NCBI GenBank assembly: GCA_937922705.1
Contig: CALAIW010000005.1
Span: 39,727-103,726, forward strand
DNA: 64,000 nt
Source: an uncultured bacterium
GTDB taxonomy: Bacteria; Atribacterota; Atribacteria; Atribacterales; Caldatribacteriaceae
Reading direction: 5' to 3'
The translations under genes and the position numbers were made by a program. The first letter of the stretch is position 1. Every line of letters starts with the position of its first letter. Positions 50,870 through 58,800 of this stretch are shown in pieces. The notes under the pieces were generated by a model, which was given only the letters and a program-made list of their open reading frames with translations, was not told the origin of the DNA and ran no database searches.

Positions 50870-51787
50870 ATGAGTTTCACCTATGCTCTTGCCAAGTTCA
50901 TTCCCTTTCAGGATAGGGAAGCGTGTGAAAGGGTGCGGAAAATTACCAAAGAAGAAATCACCAAGCACCCGAACCCTGACTTTCACATTCGTGTTATCGA
51001 AGAAAAGAGCGAATTTTACCTGCAGTTTGCCCTTGACCTGGTCGGGCGGATTGTTGAAGCCCGAGAAAAAGGCAAAAAGCTTGTTCTCATCCTCCCCGTA
51101 GGCCCTGTACCTCAGTACCCCATCGCCGCAGAAATCATTAATACACTCCGCATCCCTATGGACCACGTGTACACCTTCAATATGGACGAGTACGCTGATG
51201 AAGAGGGGAACACTGCCCCCTTCGACTGGCCAGGGTCGTTCCAGCGGGCCATGTGGGAGAACTTTTTCGGAAGGATTGACGAAAAACTCCGTCCACCAGA
51301 AAAGAACATCCATTTCCCCACCACCAAAAACCTCTCCGACTATGGGAAAATGATTGAGGATTTAGGCGGAGCCGACTGCTGCTACGGTGGTGTGGGCTGG
51401 TGTGGACACATCGCTTTTTGGGAAGCCCACCTGGGCTTTGAGTTTGGAGATGACCTTGAGGCGTTCAAGCAAGCAGGACCACGGATTGTTGAGCTCCACC
51501 CCATGACTATTATGCAGAATGCTCTCCATTCTTTCAGTGGCGACTGGTCTCTTGTTCCCCCCAAAGCTGCCACCATTGGCCCAGCACAGATTGTGGGTGC
51601 CAAATGGCGAAGCTTTTGGCTTGATGGGTACATTGGGGGTGGGGTGAGCTGGCAACGGTTCATCGCCCGCCTTGCTGCCCATGGACCAGTTACTCCCCTT
51701 GTTCCGGCATCCATTCTCCAGACGCTTCCTGGAGACTATACGCTCCTTGGAGGTGTGGCGGAGAACGTGGAAATCCACATGGCTTAA
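50870..51787 (+). CDS. NagB-like (glucosamine-6-phosphate isomerase superfamily) protein with altered active site
   Basis: A 305-aa protein with the NagB/RpiA/SOL-like fold. The catalytic-base motif FNMDEY (104-108) is conserved, but the ring-opening motif GxDGHIAFNE is GVGWCGHIAFWE (174-185): the Asp becomes C178 while H180 and E185 remain. The phosphate loop, LPTGSTP in NagB, is LPVGPVP, so the Ser/Thr phosphate ligands are missing. It may act on a different, perhaps unphosphorylated, amino sugar. It sits between permease 2 and the DegT gene, 15 bp after the former. Confidence 0.75.
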   Translation: MSFTYALAKFIPFQDREACERVRKITKEEITKHPNPDFHIRVIEEKSEFYLQFALDLVGRIVEAREKGKKLVLILPVGPVPQYPIAAEIINTLRIPMDHVYTFNMDEYADEEGNTAPFDWPGSFQRAMWENFFGRIDEKLRPPEKNIHFPTTKNLSDYGKMIEDLGGADCCYGGVGWCGHIAFWEAHLGFEFGDDLEAFKQAGPRIVELHPMTIMQNALHSFSGDWSLVPPKAATIGPAQIVGAKWRSFWLDGYIGGGVSWQRFIARLAAHGPVTPLVPASILQTLPGDYTLLGGVAENVEIHMA

Positions 51788-51798
51788 GGAGGGAGAAC

Positions 51799-53073
51799 AT
51801 GACCGACCTTGCAATTTTTGGGGGTAAACCCCTCAACAGTGAACCTTTCCCCATGTGGCCTTCGTTCTCAGAGAAAACCAAAAAAGAGGCTCTGAAACCT
51901 CTGGAAACAGGACTGGTGAACTACTGGACAGGAACAAAAGGTGTGGAATTTGAAGAGAAATGGGCCGCATACTGCGGATGCAAGTTTGGCGTTTCCACCA
52001 CCAATGGTACCTCTGCTCTCCACACTGCCTTAGCCGCCTGCGAAATCGGCCCAGGAGACGAGGTCATCGTCCCTTCGTATTCCTTCATTGCCTCAGCATT
52101 TTGCGTTCTCCAGGCAGGAGCTATTCCTGTTTTTGCTGATGTCCGAAAGGAAACCCACACCCTCGACCCCAAGGACGTGGAGCGGAAAATCACCCCTCGA
52201 ACCAGGGCTATCCTCCCAGTACACCTTTACGGCATTCCCTGCGATATGGACGAAATCATGGCTCTTGCTCAAGCCCATGGCCTTTATGTCATCGAGGACT
52301 GCGCCCAGGCTCACGGGAGTGAGTACAAAGGGAAAAAGGTAGGGAGCATTGGCCATGCAGGGGCCTTTAGCTTCTGCCAGTCGAAGCACTTCACCACTGG
52401 TGGTGAAGGAGGATGCGTGGTGACAAACGATGAAGACATCTTCTGGCGAGCGAAGTCTTTCAGAGACCATGGGTTTAACGTCAAAGAAAGGCTTAGGCTC
52501 CTTGAACTCGAGCGCAAACTCTTCTACATTCACGAACGGGTGGGCTTTAATTACCGGATGACAGAAATTCAGTCAATCATTGGCCTTTGCGAACTCGAGC
52601 GCTTTGAAAGCTGGAACAAACCCCGTCGGGTGGCGATAGGTGAGAAATTCCTCTCCTACTTTGAAGGGCACGAGGCGGTTCTCTACCTTCCTCCACATAA
52701 AAAAGAGGGCAAATACATCTCTTTCTGGCTTTTCCCTATTGTTCTTGATACTGAGCGCATCAAGTGTTCAATTAAAGAGTTCTGGCAGGCCATTGAGGCA
52801 GAAGGTGTACCTGTCGCTCCTGTCCTCTGGCCCCAAATGTATCGGGAAGAGGCATTCCTCAAGCACAATGGATTCGGGCGGGTAAAATTTCCTTTCCGCT
52901 CCAAGGAGTACACCAATCCTTCAAGTGTTGAGTACGATAAGGTCCACTGTGAAAACGCCGCTTGGCTTGAAGAGCGAACGTTTTGCTTCCCATGCCATCC
53001 AGTGTATGAGGATCGCCACGTGGAGCTTATGATTGCTGCTTTTGAAAAGGTGTACCAGCACTTCAAGCGATAG
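51799..53073 (+). CDS. DegT/DnrJ/EryC1/StrS family PLP aminotransferase
   Basis: A 424-aa fold type I aminotransferase of the sugar family. The PLP lysine is K196 in FSFCQSKHFTTGGEGGCVVTN; the pyridine-interacting acid is D167 in VIEDCAQAHGSEYKGKKVGS; the cofactor loop is GVSTTNGTSALHTALAAC. These enzymes convert keto-sugars to amino sugars or the reverse. With a Gfo/Idh dehydrogenase next to it, a 3-keto/3-amino-sugar reaction like that of NtdA is a reasonable idea but not shown. Starts 11 bp after the NagB-like gene. Confidence 0.92.
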   Translation: MTDLAIFGGKPLNSEPFPMWPSFSEKTKKEALKPLETGLVNYWTGTKGVEFEEKWAAYCGCKFGVSTTNGTSALHTALAACEIGPGDEVIVPSYSFIASAFCVLQAGAIPVFADVRKETHTLDPKDVERKITPRTRAILPVHLYGIPCDMDEIMALAQAHGLYVIEDCAQAHGSEYKGKKVGSIGHAGAFSFCQSKHFTTGGEGGCVVTNDEDIFWRAKSFRDHGFNVKERLRLLELERKLFYIHERVGFNYRMTEIQSIIGLCELERFESWNKPRRVAIGEKFLSYFEGHEAVLYLPPHKKEGKYISFWLFPIVLDTERIKCSIKEFWQAIEAEGVPVAPVLWPQMYREEAFLKHNGFGRVKFPFRSKEYTNPSSVEYDKVHCENAAWLEERTFCFPCHPVYEDRHVELMIAAFEKVYQHFKR

Positions 53074-53082
53074 GAGGACATC

Positions 53083-54120
53083 ATGAAAGTCCGCTGGGGA
53101 ATCATTGGTGCTTGCGGTATCGCAAAAAGGCGAACCATTCCAGAGGTCCTTCGCTTTGCCGAGAAAAGCGAAATCGTTGCCCTTATGGATGTTGACCTTC
53201 AAGCTCTGAAAGCTACAGCGCAAGAGTTTGGTATCCCCCGGGCGCATTCCACCGTTTCAGAACTCCTCAAAGAAGATATCGATGCTGTGTACATCGCCTC
53301 ACCCGTAGCCTTCCACTACTCCCAGACAAAAGAAGCCTTTGCGGCAGGGAAACACGTCCTCTGTGAAAAACCCCTTGCTCTCCGGGTAGAGGAGGGAGAA
53401 GAGCTTTTGGAACTCGCAGAAAAACACAACCTAAAGTTTGGTGTGGCCTTCATGATGCGATACAACGTATACCACCAGAAAATTCGGGAATTTGTCACCG
53501 AGGGGAAAATTGGCCAGCCTGTTTTTGCCCGAGCACAGCTCACCTGTTTCTACCCTGAGATTCCCGGAGCCTGGCGGCAGAAAAAAGCCACCGGAGGTGG
53601 TGGTGCGCTCACTGACATGGGGTGCCACTGCATAGACCTCCTTGAGTGGTTTTTTGGAGAAATTGCCGAAGTCTTTGGATTCCTTGACACCATAACCCAC
53701 AAGTACGAAGTCGAAGACACAAGTACAGTCCTTCTTAAGTTCAAAAACCAGGCACATGGTTTTGTGGACAACTTCTTCAATCTCCCTGACGCAACGGCAC
53801 GGAACATCCTTGAAATCTACGGCACAAAAGGTGCCATCTTTGCCCAGCACACCATCGGCCAGGACCCGGGAGGAGAAGTATGGTACTGCTTCTCTGAAGC
53901 ACCACAAGGATACGATGCGCTCCAGAGGCGAACACCCACCTCATGGCAAAAACTTGAGCTTACCCCAAAGGCACTCTATGCTCAAGAAGTGGACGCCATG
54001 AGCGAGTGGATTCTTGGAGGACCAAAGCCCCATATAGCCGCAGAAATAGGCCTGAGGAACATGAGGGTTCTCTCGGCAATCTACCGCTCGGCAGAGGAGA
54101 GAAAAGCAGTAGCGGTATAA
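53083..54120 (+). CDS. Gfo/Idh/MocA family oxidoreductase
   Basis: A 345-aa NAD(P)-dependent sugar dehydrogenase. The dinucleotide-binding motif is GIIGACGIAKRRTIP, and the catalytic lysine is in CEKPLALRVEEGEEL (95-97). The C-terminal domain has the sheet typical of family members (WRQKKATGGGGALTDMGCHCIDLLEWFFGEIAEVFG, including the conserved GGGGALTDMGCHCIDLL motif with its His). Last gene of the operon, 9 bp after the aminotransferase. Probable partner in oxidation or reduction at a sugar carbon, most likely C3. Confidence 0.92.
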   Translation: MKVRWGIIGACGIAKRRTIPEVLRFAEKSEIVALMDVDLQALKATAQEFGIPRAHSTVSELLKEDIDAVYIASPVAFHYSQTKEAFAAGKHVLCEKPLALRVEEGEELLELAEKHNLKFGVAFMMRYNVYHQKIREFVTEGKIGQPVFARAQLTCFYPEIPGAWRQKKATGGGGALTDMGCHCIDLLEWFFGEIAEVFGFLDTITHKYEVEDTSTVLLKFKNQAHGFVDNFFNLPDATARNILEIYGTKGAIFAQHTIGQDPGGEVWYCFSEAPQGYDALQRRTPTSWQKLELTPKALYAQEVDAMSEWILGGPKPHIAAEIGLRNMRVLSAIYRSAEERKAVAV

Positions 54121-54129
54121 GGAAATTTC

Positions 54130-54146
54130 CCAAGGCGTGTCCTTGG
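54130..54146. terminator. Short hairpin after the sugar operon
   Basis: CCAAGG-CGTGT-CCTTGG is a perfect 6-bp stem, 10 bases after the stop of the Gfo/Idh gene, next to a GGAAATTTCC palindrome (54121-54130). It lacks a following T run, so the terminator role is weak. Confidence 0.35.
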
Positions 54147-54184
54147 CAGCAACCCCAAAAGGCATCCCTCAAAAGGGTCTGTAG

Positions 54185-54190
54185 TACAAT
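54185..54190 (+). promoter_or_regulatory. Possible -10 element of the MNT-HEPN pair
   Basis: TACAAT lies 20 bp before the ATG at 54210, with AGGGAG between as ribosome-binding site. No good -35 is seen and the TG of an extended -10 is absent, so this is only a likely promoter. Confidence 0.35.
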
Positions 54191-54209
54191 ACCCAGGGAG
54201 AGTGGTTTT

Positions 54210-54563
54210 ATGGGATACCTCATGACTTCTAAAGAAGAGCGGAAAAAGCGCCTTGAGGAAGAATTGCAGCGGATTTTGGCCATCCTTCGTGATTGGGGAG
54301 CAGAAAGAATCATTCTCTTTGGTTCCCTTGCTTCGGGAAACGTGCACATGGGGAGTGACCTAGACCTCGTTGTGGTGGCAAGAACTTCAAAGCCTTTTCT
54401 CAAGCGACTTGAGGAAGTGTACCAGATAGTGCAACCCAGAGTGGCTGTCGATATCCTGGTCTATACCCCCGAGGAGTTTGTGATTTGGCAAGAGAGCCCT
54501 TTTGGAAAGAGAGTGATGCAAGAAGGAAAGGTGCTCTATGCCCAAGAAAAGTCCCCGCGATGA
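54210..54563 (+). CDS. MNT-type nucleotidyltransferase, partner of HEPN protein
   Basis: A 117-aa minimal nucleotidyltransferase starting at ATG 54210 (the track frame starts inside the preceding gene). The active-site motif ILFGSLASGNVHMGSDLDLVVVA contains G38-S39 and the two metal-binding Asp residues D50 and D52; the third acidic residue is probably in the VAVDILVY strand. Such proteins form modules with HEPN proteins, where MNT acts as antitoxin by adenylylating the partner. It overlaps the HEPN gene by 26 bp. Confidence 0.88.
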   Translation: MGYLMTSKEERKKRLEEELQRILAILRDWGAERIILFGSLASGNVHMGSDLDLVVVARTSKPFLKRLEEVYQIVQPRVAVDILVYTPEEFVIWQESPFGKRVMQEGKVLYAQEKSPR

Positions 54564-54957
54564 AGCCAAACGATGGTTTCGCCAGGCAGAAGAAGACCTC
54601 AATGACGCTAAGTACCTTGAGGAAGGGCACCGGTTCCATTTGGCCTGCTTTATGAGCCAACAGGCGGCAGAAAAAGCAATCAAAGCATTCCTCTATGCCT
54701 GTGGGGTAGAATTCGTTTGGGGCCACTCTGTGGCAGAACTCTGCGAAGACGCACGGCATTTCGACCCCGATTTTGGCGAGATTTTACCCCTTGGTGGTTC
54801 ACTCGACAAATACTACATTCCTACCCGTTATCCCAACGGACTCCCTGGAGGAATTCCTGCAGAAGCCTATACCGAAGACGATGCCCGGATAGCACTCTCT
54901 TTAGCTTCCCAGATTCTGGAATTTGTGGCTCAAAAACTCAAGCTGAGGCAAAAGTAA
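54538..54957 (+). CDS. HEPN domain protein, partner of the MNT gene
   Basis: A 139-aa helical protein with the HEPN pattern EAKRWFRQAEEDLNDAKYLEEGHRFHLACFMSQQAAEKAIKAFLYACG and later DEDARIALSLASQILEFVAQKL. The catalytic Rx4-6H motif of RNase-type HEPN toxins is not present, so toxin activity is doubtful; many such HEPN-MNT pairs have roles other than toxin-antitoxin. It is co-transcribed with the MNT gene and ends 137 bp before the start of a perfect palindrome. Confidence 0.85.
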   Translation: MPKKSPRDEAKRWFRQAEEDLNDAKYLEEGHRFHLACFMSQQAAEKAIKAFLYACGVEFVWGHSVAELCEDARHFDPDFGEILPLGGSLDKYYIPTRYPNGLPGGIPAEAYTEDDARIALSLASQILEFVAQKLKLRQK

Positions 54958-55195
54958 AGAGGTACGAGGAGTTCTAGCTCTGACCAAAGCCCTGGGAAAG
55001 GATATGCCTGATGCAGGGTCACCTGCAAGACTCTTAAAGGAGAACAACTGTAATTCCCTGAACCTGGAATCGCAGTGCATCGAGCATCTGCACTTCCCTC
55101 TTTCTACTGGGGGTCTTTCGACCCCCAGTAGAAAGAGGGAAAACCTCAACTTTGGTTCTTCTCCTTACTCCATCACCTAAAACACAGGTTTTTGC
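54958..55195. other. Intergenic region between HEPN gene and chemoreceptor gene
   Basis: The longest non-coding stretch in the window, 238 bp between convergent genes. Its first 135 bp show no gene I can support; a plus-strand frame with no start is open from about 54970 to the palindrome but resembles no known protein. The rest holds a perfect hairpin at 55094-55141. No promoter or RNA gene was recognised. Confidence 0.5.
55094..55141. terminator. Perfect 22-bp inverted repeat hairpin between convergent genes
   Basis: The two arms (starting TTCCCTCTTTCTACTGGG) pair perfectly over 22 bp around the four-base loop TTTC. There is no T run on either side, so this is not a classical intrinsic terminator, but it lies between the convergent HEPN and chemoreceptor genes where a bidirectional transcription stop is expected. 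Perfect symmetry of this length is unusual. Confidence 0.6.
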
Positions 55196-57379
55196 CTACA
55201 CCTGGAAGGTACTGACCATTTTCTGGAGCTCTTCGGCCATCCTTGCTAGGGACTCAGTGGCGGAGTTGATCTCTTCAAGCGAAGCACTCTGCTCTTCGGT
55301 AGAGGCAGAGACTTCTTCGCTTGCAGCAGCATTCTCTTCAGCAATGGCTGCAATAGAGCTTATCCTTTCGGCAACCTCTTTGATGCGTTCGGTCATAGCC
55401 CTGACCGCCTGGAGCACTTCCTCTGAGGAAGCCCGGAGTTCCTGGCCGTTTTTCTGGGTTTCTTCCTGGGCTTTCTCCACCACTTTGAGGGCATTGACCA
55501 GGTTCTGAGTCGAACGGCCCACCTCTTCGATGGCAGAGAGGATTTCCAGGAATTTCCCTTCCACCTCCTGGCTTTCCTTAATTCCCTCGGTTACCTGACG
55601 TTGGGCCTGCTCAGCATTCCTCACCGCTTTTTCGGTATCTTTCTGAATCTCACCGATTAAACGGGCGATTTGCCCAGCAGCCTGGGCAGAGTTTTCCGCA
55701 AGTTTTCGAACCTCTTCAGCCACCACAGCAAAACCCCGTCCTGCTTCTCCAGCTCTTGCGGCCTCAATGGCAGCATTGAGCGCCAAAAGATTCGTCTGTT
55801 CAGCAATTCCCGTGATAATGTCCACAATCTTCCCAATTTCCTGAGAGCGGGAATCAAGTACAGTGATGCTCTCTACGATTTCTCGGGAAGTTTTGGCGAT
55901 GGTACTGACCCGCTCCACAAGACCGGTTAAGAGTTCCTTGCCCCTTTGGGCCTCTTCCTGAGTACGGTGAACGTTATCCTTGGTGGTGTTGATGGCTTCC
56001 CGGATACTCTGGATGGCTTCGGTATTCTGCGCTAAACTCTCTTCCACCCTAGTAAGGACAGAGAGGTTCCTTTCGGTACTATTCCCCACTTGTTCAGCTT
56101 CTTGAGCGAGTTTTGTGAGGAGTTCGGTACTACGGCTTAAGTCCTCGCCCTGGCGAGTGGACCCTTCAGCAACCTGACTCATGGTTTTGGCAATTTCTTG
56201 GGCAGCCCTAGAAACCTCCTGAACCGAGGAGGCTAATTCTCCACTGGAAGCAGCAAGTTGGGAAGAAATATTGAGCGTGTTTCCCACAAGACCCCGGAGG
56301 TTATCGAGCATAGTTTGGAGCGATACCGCCATCAAACCGATTTCGTCTTTACCCCGATGCTTCAGGACTTCAACCCGTAGGTTTCCCTGGGCAACCTGGG
56401 AGAGGACTTCAGCGGCTTTTCTAAGAGGATTGGCCAGAGAGGAGCCGATTCGAAGGGCAAAGACCACAATGACAATGGCTACCACCGCAGCCAGGATGAG
56501 AAAGAAACGAAGCATTACAGTGGCCGGAGCCTGGAGTTCCGCCGTAGGGGCAACTGAAGCAATCCGCCAGTTTTTAAAGTTCTCTCCCGAAAAAAGCCCG
56601 CTGGGCTCAAGAGCATGAAACAACACAACCCTCTCAGCTCCCTTGTAAACGTAGCGAATGACAGCATCTTTGCGCTCCTTTAGGGTTGCATCGACAAATG
56701 CAAGCTTTGCATCAATCTCGCGGAAAGCCTTACCAACAAGTTCTGGATCGGGATGGAGAATCATGCGTTCATTTGTAACATCGTAAAGGTAGAGGTAGCC
56801 TGTCTTTTGAATTGTGACCCTTCTGCTCAGTTCACGATACAATTCCCCAAGGTCCAGGCGAGCAGTCACTACTCCTCGAAAATTCCCTTGCGGGTCATAA
56901 ACTGGAGAACTGAGGTTGAGGACATATACTCCTAAATCCTGAGACATCCTCACGTCAGAGAGAAAAAGCCTCTTCTCCACCCCTGAAGCTTTAAACCACT
57001 CGGTGGCGCTTTTATCCTCACCAATTCCTATGCCTTTGGAATCGGCAATTTGGATGCCACTTGTATCAGTTAACGATGCCGAAGCAATAAGGGGATTGGT
57101 ACTTACAAAATCAACAAGCTCGCGTTCTGCTTCTTCGGTCGTGGTTACACGTCCCAATCCCTGAGCCAGAGACCTGATTTGAACCAGACTATTGTGGAGA
57201 ATAGCCTCGATGGTCCCAGAAACGCTCTTTGTGAGGTTTTTTCCGTTTTCCACCTCACGCTCAAGGAGCGCACTTTGAAAGCGGGCAATACTCAAATAGG
57301 TCACAACCAAAAACGGCACCAGAGCAAAGAGGAGAAACAAAAAGGCAAATTTTCCTTTCAGCGTGGTGAGTCGCACCAT
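55196..57379 (-). CDS. Methyl-accepting chemotaxis protein with Cache-type sensor
   Basis: A 727-aa membrane receptor. Transmembrane helix 1 is near 12-31 ([20 protein letters not shown]), then an extracytoplasmic Cache-like domain ([72 protein letters not shown]), helix 2 near 291-312, a HAMP domain and the cytoplasmic signalling domain with the conserved hairpin [48 protein letters not shown]. The C-terminus lacks the CheR-tethering pentapeptide. It is divergent from a sugar-import operon, so sugar sensing is possible but unproved. Confidence 0.94.
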   Translation of the reverse strand: MVRLTTLKGKFAFLFLLFALVPFLVVTYLSIARFQSALLEREVENGKNLTKSVSGTIEAILHNSLVQIRSLAQGLGRVTTTEEAERELVDFVSTNPLIASASLTDTSGIQIADSKGIGIGEDKSATEWFKASGVEKRLFLSDVRMSQDLGVYVLNLSSPVYDPQGNFRGVVTARLDLGELYRELSRRVTIQKTGYLYLYDVTNERMILHPDPELVGKAFREIDAKLAFVDATLKERKDAVIRYVYKGAERVVLFHALEPSGLFSGENFKNWRIASVAPTAELQAPATVMLRFFLILAAVVAIVIVVFALRIGSSLANPLRKAAEVLSQVAQGNLRVEVLKHRGKDEIGLMAVSLQTMLDNLRGLVGNTLNISSQLAASSGELASSVQEVSRAAQEIAKTMSQVAEGSTRQGEDLSRSTELLTKLAQEAEQVGNSTERNLSVLTRVEESLAQNTEAIQSIREAINTTKDNVHRTQEEAQRGKELLTGLVERVSTIAKTSREIVESITVLDSRSQEIGKIVDIITGIAEQTNLLALNAAIEAARAGEAGRGFAVVAEEVRKLAENSAQAAGQIARLIGEIQKDTEKAVRNAEQAQRQVTEGIKESQEVEGKFLEILSAIEEVGRSTQNLVNALKVVEKAQEETQKNGQELRASSEEVLQAVRAMTERIKEVAERISSIAAIAEENAAASEEVSASTEEQSASLEEINSATESLARMAEELQKMVSTFQV

Positions 57380-57540
57380 AAAAGTAAGCCCCCCTTCTGC
57401 GAAAATTTACCCAAAAACAGAAGATGCAAAATTTTGCCAAAATATGCCCTGTCCATCAAGAATCCTGGAAAGAGAAAATGCCACACCATCCTGCATCCTT
57501 TGTGCTACAATGGGGAAAAATCCCCCAAGGAGGGATGGGT
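57380..57540. promoter_or_regulatory. Divergent regulatory region of chemoreceptor and second sugar operon
   Basis: This 161-bp gap has a perfect palindrome GCAAAATTTTGC (57426-57437) and an extended -10 TGCTACAAT (57503-57511) for the plus-strand operon. A small hairpin GGGG-AAAAAT-CCCC lies just downstream of that -10. The palindrome could be a regulator site for either gene; the near-match to a -24/-12 promoter in it is off by one base in spacing. Confidence 0.45.
57503..57511 (+). promoter_or_regulatory. Extended -10 promoter of the second sugar ABC operon
   Basis: TGCTACAAT matches the extended -10 pattern. Transcription would begin close to 57518, giving a leader of about 23 nt with the AAGGAGGG ribosome-binding site 6 bases before ATG 57541. 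No good -35. Confidence 0.55.
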
Positions 57541-58800
57541 ATGCGAAGAAAAAGTATGGCAAGCGTCGTAATAGGACTTGTGGTATTTACTCTTTCGGGT
57601 ATAGCCCTGGGGAAGGTGGAAATCAGTGGGCTTTTCATGAAGCAAGCAGGGTACCAAGAAAGCGATATTCGAGCCATGACCGAAGAATTCCTTAAAATCC
57701 GTCCGGATATTGATGTAAAGCTCTCTTTTGTAGCGTACGAAGAACTCCACGATAAAATTGTCGTTGCCGCGGCAAGTGGAGTAGGCACATACGACGTGAT
57801 TCTTCTTGACTGCATTTGGCCAGCAGAGTTTGCCGAAGCAGGATGGCTCCTTGACGTTACTGAGAGACTCCCTGAAGAAGAACGGGCCGATATCTTCCCT
57901 GAAGTCCTTTCTTCCGTCACCTACAAAGGACGTCTCTATGGTATGCCCTGGCTCAACGACTGGGAATACTTCTTCTACAACAAGAAGATGCTTGAAGATG
58001 TGGGCGCGCAACCCCCAACGTACTGGACCGAGGTCATGGACATATCGAAAAAGCTCAAAGAAAACGGTATTGTTGAGTACCCGATTATCGACGCCTGGGG
58101 CCAAGGAGAAGCTGTGGTTATCCAGTGGCTCCAGTACGTCTACGCCATGGGAGGAACCCTCTTTGACGAAGCAGGAAATCCGGTAATGAACCAGGGAAAA
58201 CCTTTGGAAGCCCTGGAGTTCATGGTTCGGTACATGAACGAGGGCCTCTTTAACCCTGCTTGCATTGAATCCTTCTATGAAGAGGTGCGAAGGGTCTTCT
58301 CTGCTGGACAGGCTGCTTTCGGTCTCAACTGGACGTATATGTATAACCTCGCTAATGACCCGCAAGAATCTCAGATTGCTGGAAATGCCGTTATCGCTGT
58401 GATTCCTGGATTCCCCGACGGACGAAGGAGTGCCACCTGTAACGGCGGCATGGGGTTGAGCATCCTCGCCTCAAGCGCACATCCCGATGAGGCCTGGGAG
58501 TATGTCCGCTACCTCGCAAGCAAAGAGGTGCAGAAAAAGTACAGCCAAAACGCCTTGCCTATCTGGAAATCGCTCTACGATGACCCTGAACTCATCGCCC
58601 AGCAACCCGAGCTCATCAAAGTTGCCAAGGAGCAGATTCACTATATTTTTGACCGTCCCCAGGTACCCTGGTATTCCCAGTTTTCCACTATCCTGAGCGA
58701 AGAGTTGCAAGCCGCTTTAACTGGAGCAAAAACCCCCAAGCAAGCTATGGACGATGCGGTAACGCGAACCAAAGAGGTTATGGAGCGGTATGGTAAGTAG
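57541..58800 (+). CDS. ABC transporter sugar-binding protein (second system)
   Basis: A 419-aa binding protein. I choose ATG 57541 over the upstream ATG 57535, which is directly on the ribosome-binding site AAGGAGGG. Signal peptide: SMASVVIGLVVFTLSGIALG, no lipobox. Family features: ISGLFMKQAGYQESDIRAMTEEFLKIRPDIDVKLSFVAYEELHDKIVVAAASGVGTYDVILLDCIWPAEFAEAGWLLDVT and the C-terminal AALTGAKTPKQAMDDAVTRTKEVMERYGK. It serves the two permeases after it. Confidence 0.93.
   Translation: MRRKSMASVVIGLVVFTLSGIALGKVEISGLFMKQAGYQESDIRAMTEEFLKIRPDIDVKLSFVAYEELHDKIVVAAASGVGTYDVILLDCIWPAEFAEAGWLLDVTERLPEEERADIFPEVLSSVTYKGRLYGMPWLNDWEYFFYNKKMLEDVGAQPPTYWTEVMDISKKLKENGIVEYPIIDAWGQGEAVVIQWLQYVYAMGGTLFDEAGNPVMNQGKPLEALEFMVRYMNEGLFNPACIESFYEEVRRVFSAGQAAFGLNWTYMYNLANDPQESQIAGNAVIAVIPGFPDGRRSATCNGGMGLSILASSAHPDEAWEYVRYLASKEVQKKYSQNALPIWKSLYDDPELIAQQPELIKVAKEQIHYIFDRPQVPWYSQFSTILSEELQAALTGAKTPKQAMDDAVTRTKEVMERYGK

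Noticed and set aside
54901-55149. 82-aa minus-strand ORF in the HEPN-chemoreceptor gap
   Set aside because: It crosses the perfect palindrome and the HEPN end; no ribosome-binding site and no similarity pattern.
57420-57440. Possible -24/-12 sigma-54 promoter upstream of the chemoreceptor gene
   Set aside because: On the minus strand GG and GC are present, but the spacing is 9 bases instead of 10, and the site is explained by the palindrome GCAAAATTTTGC.
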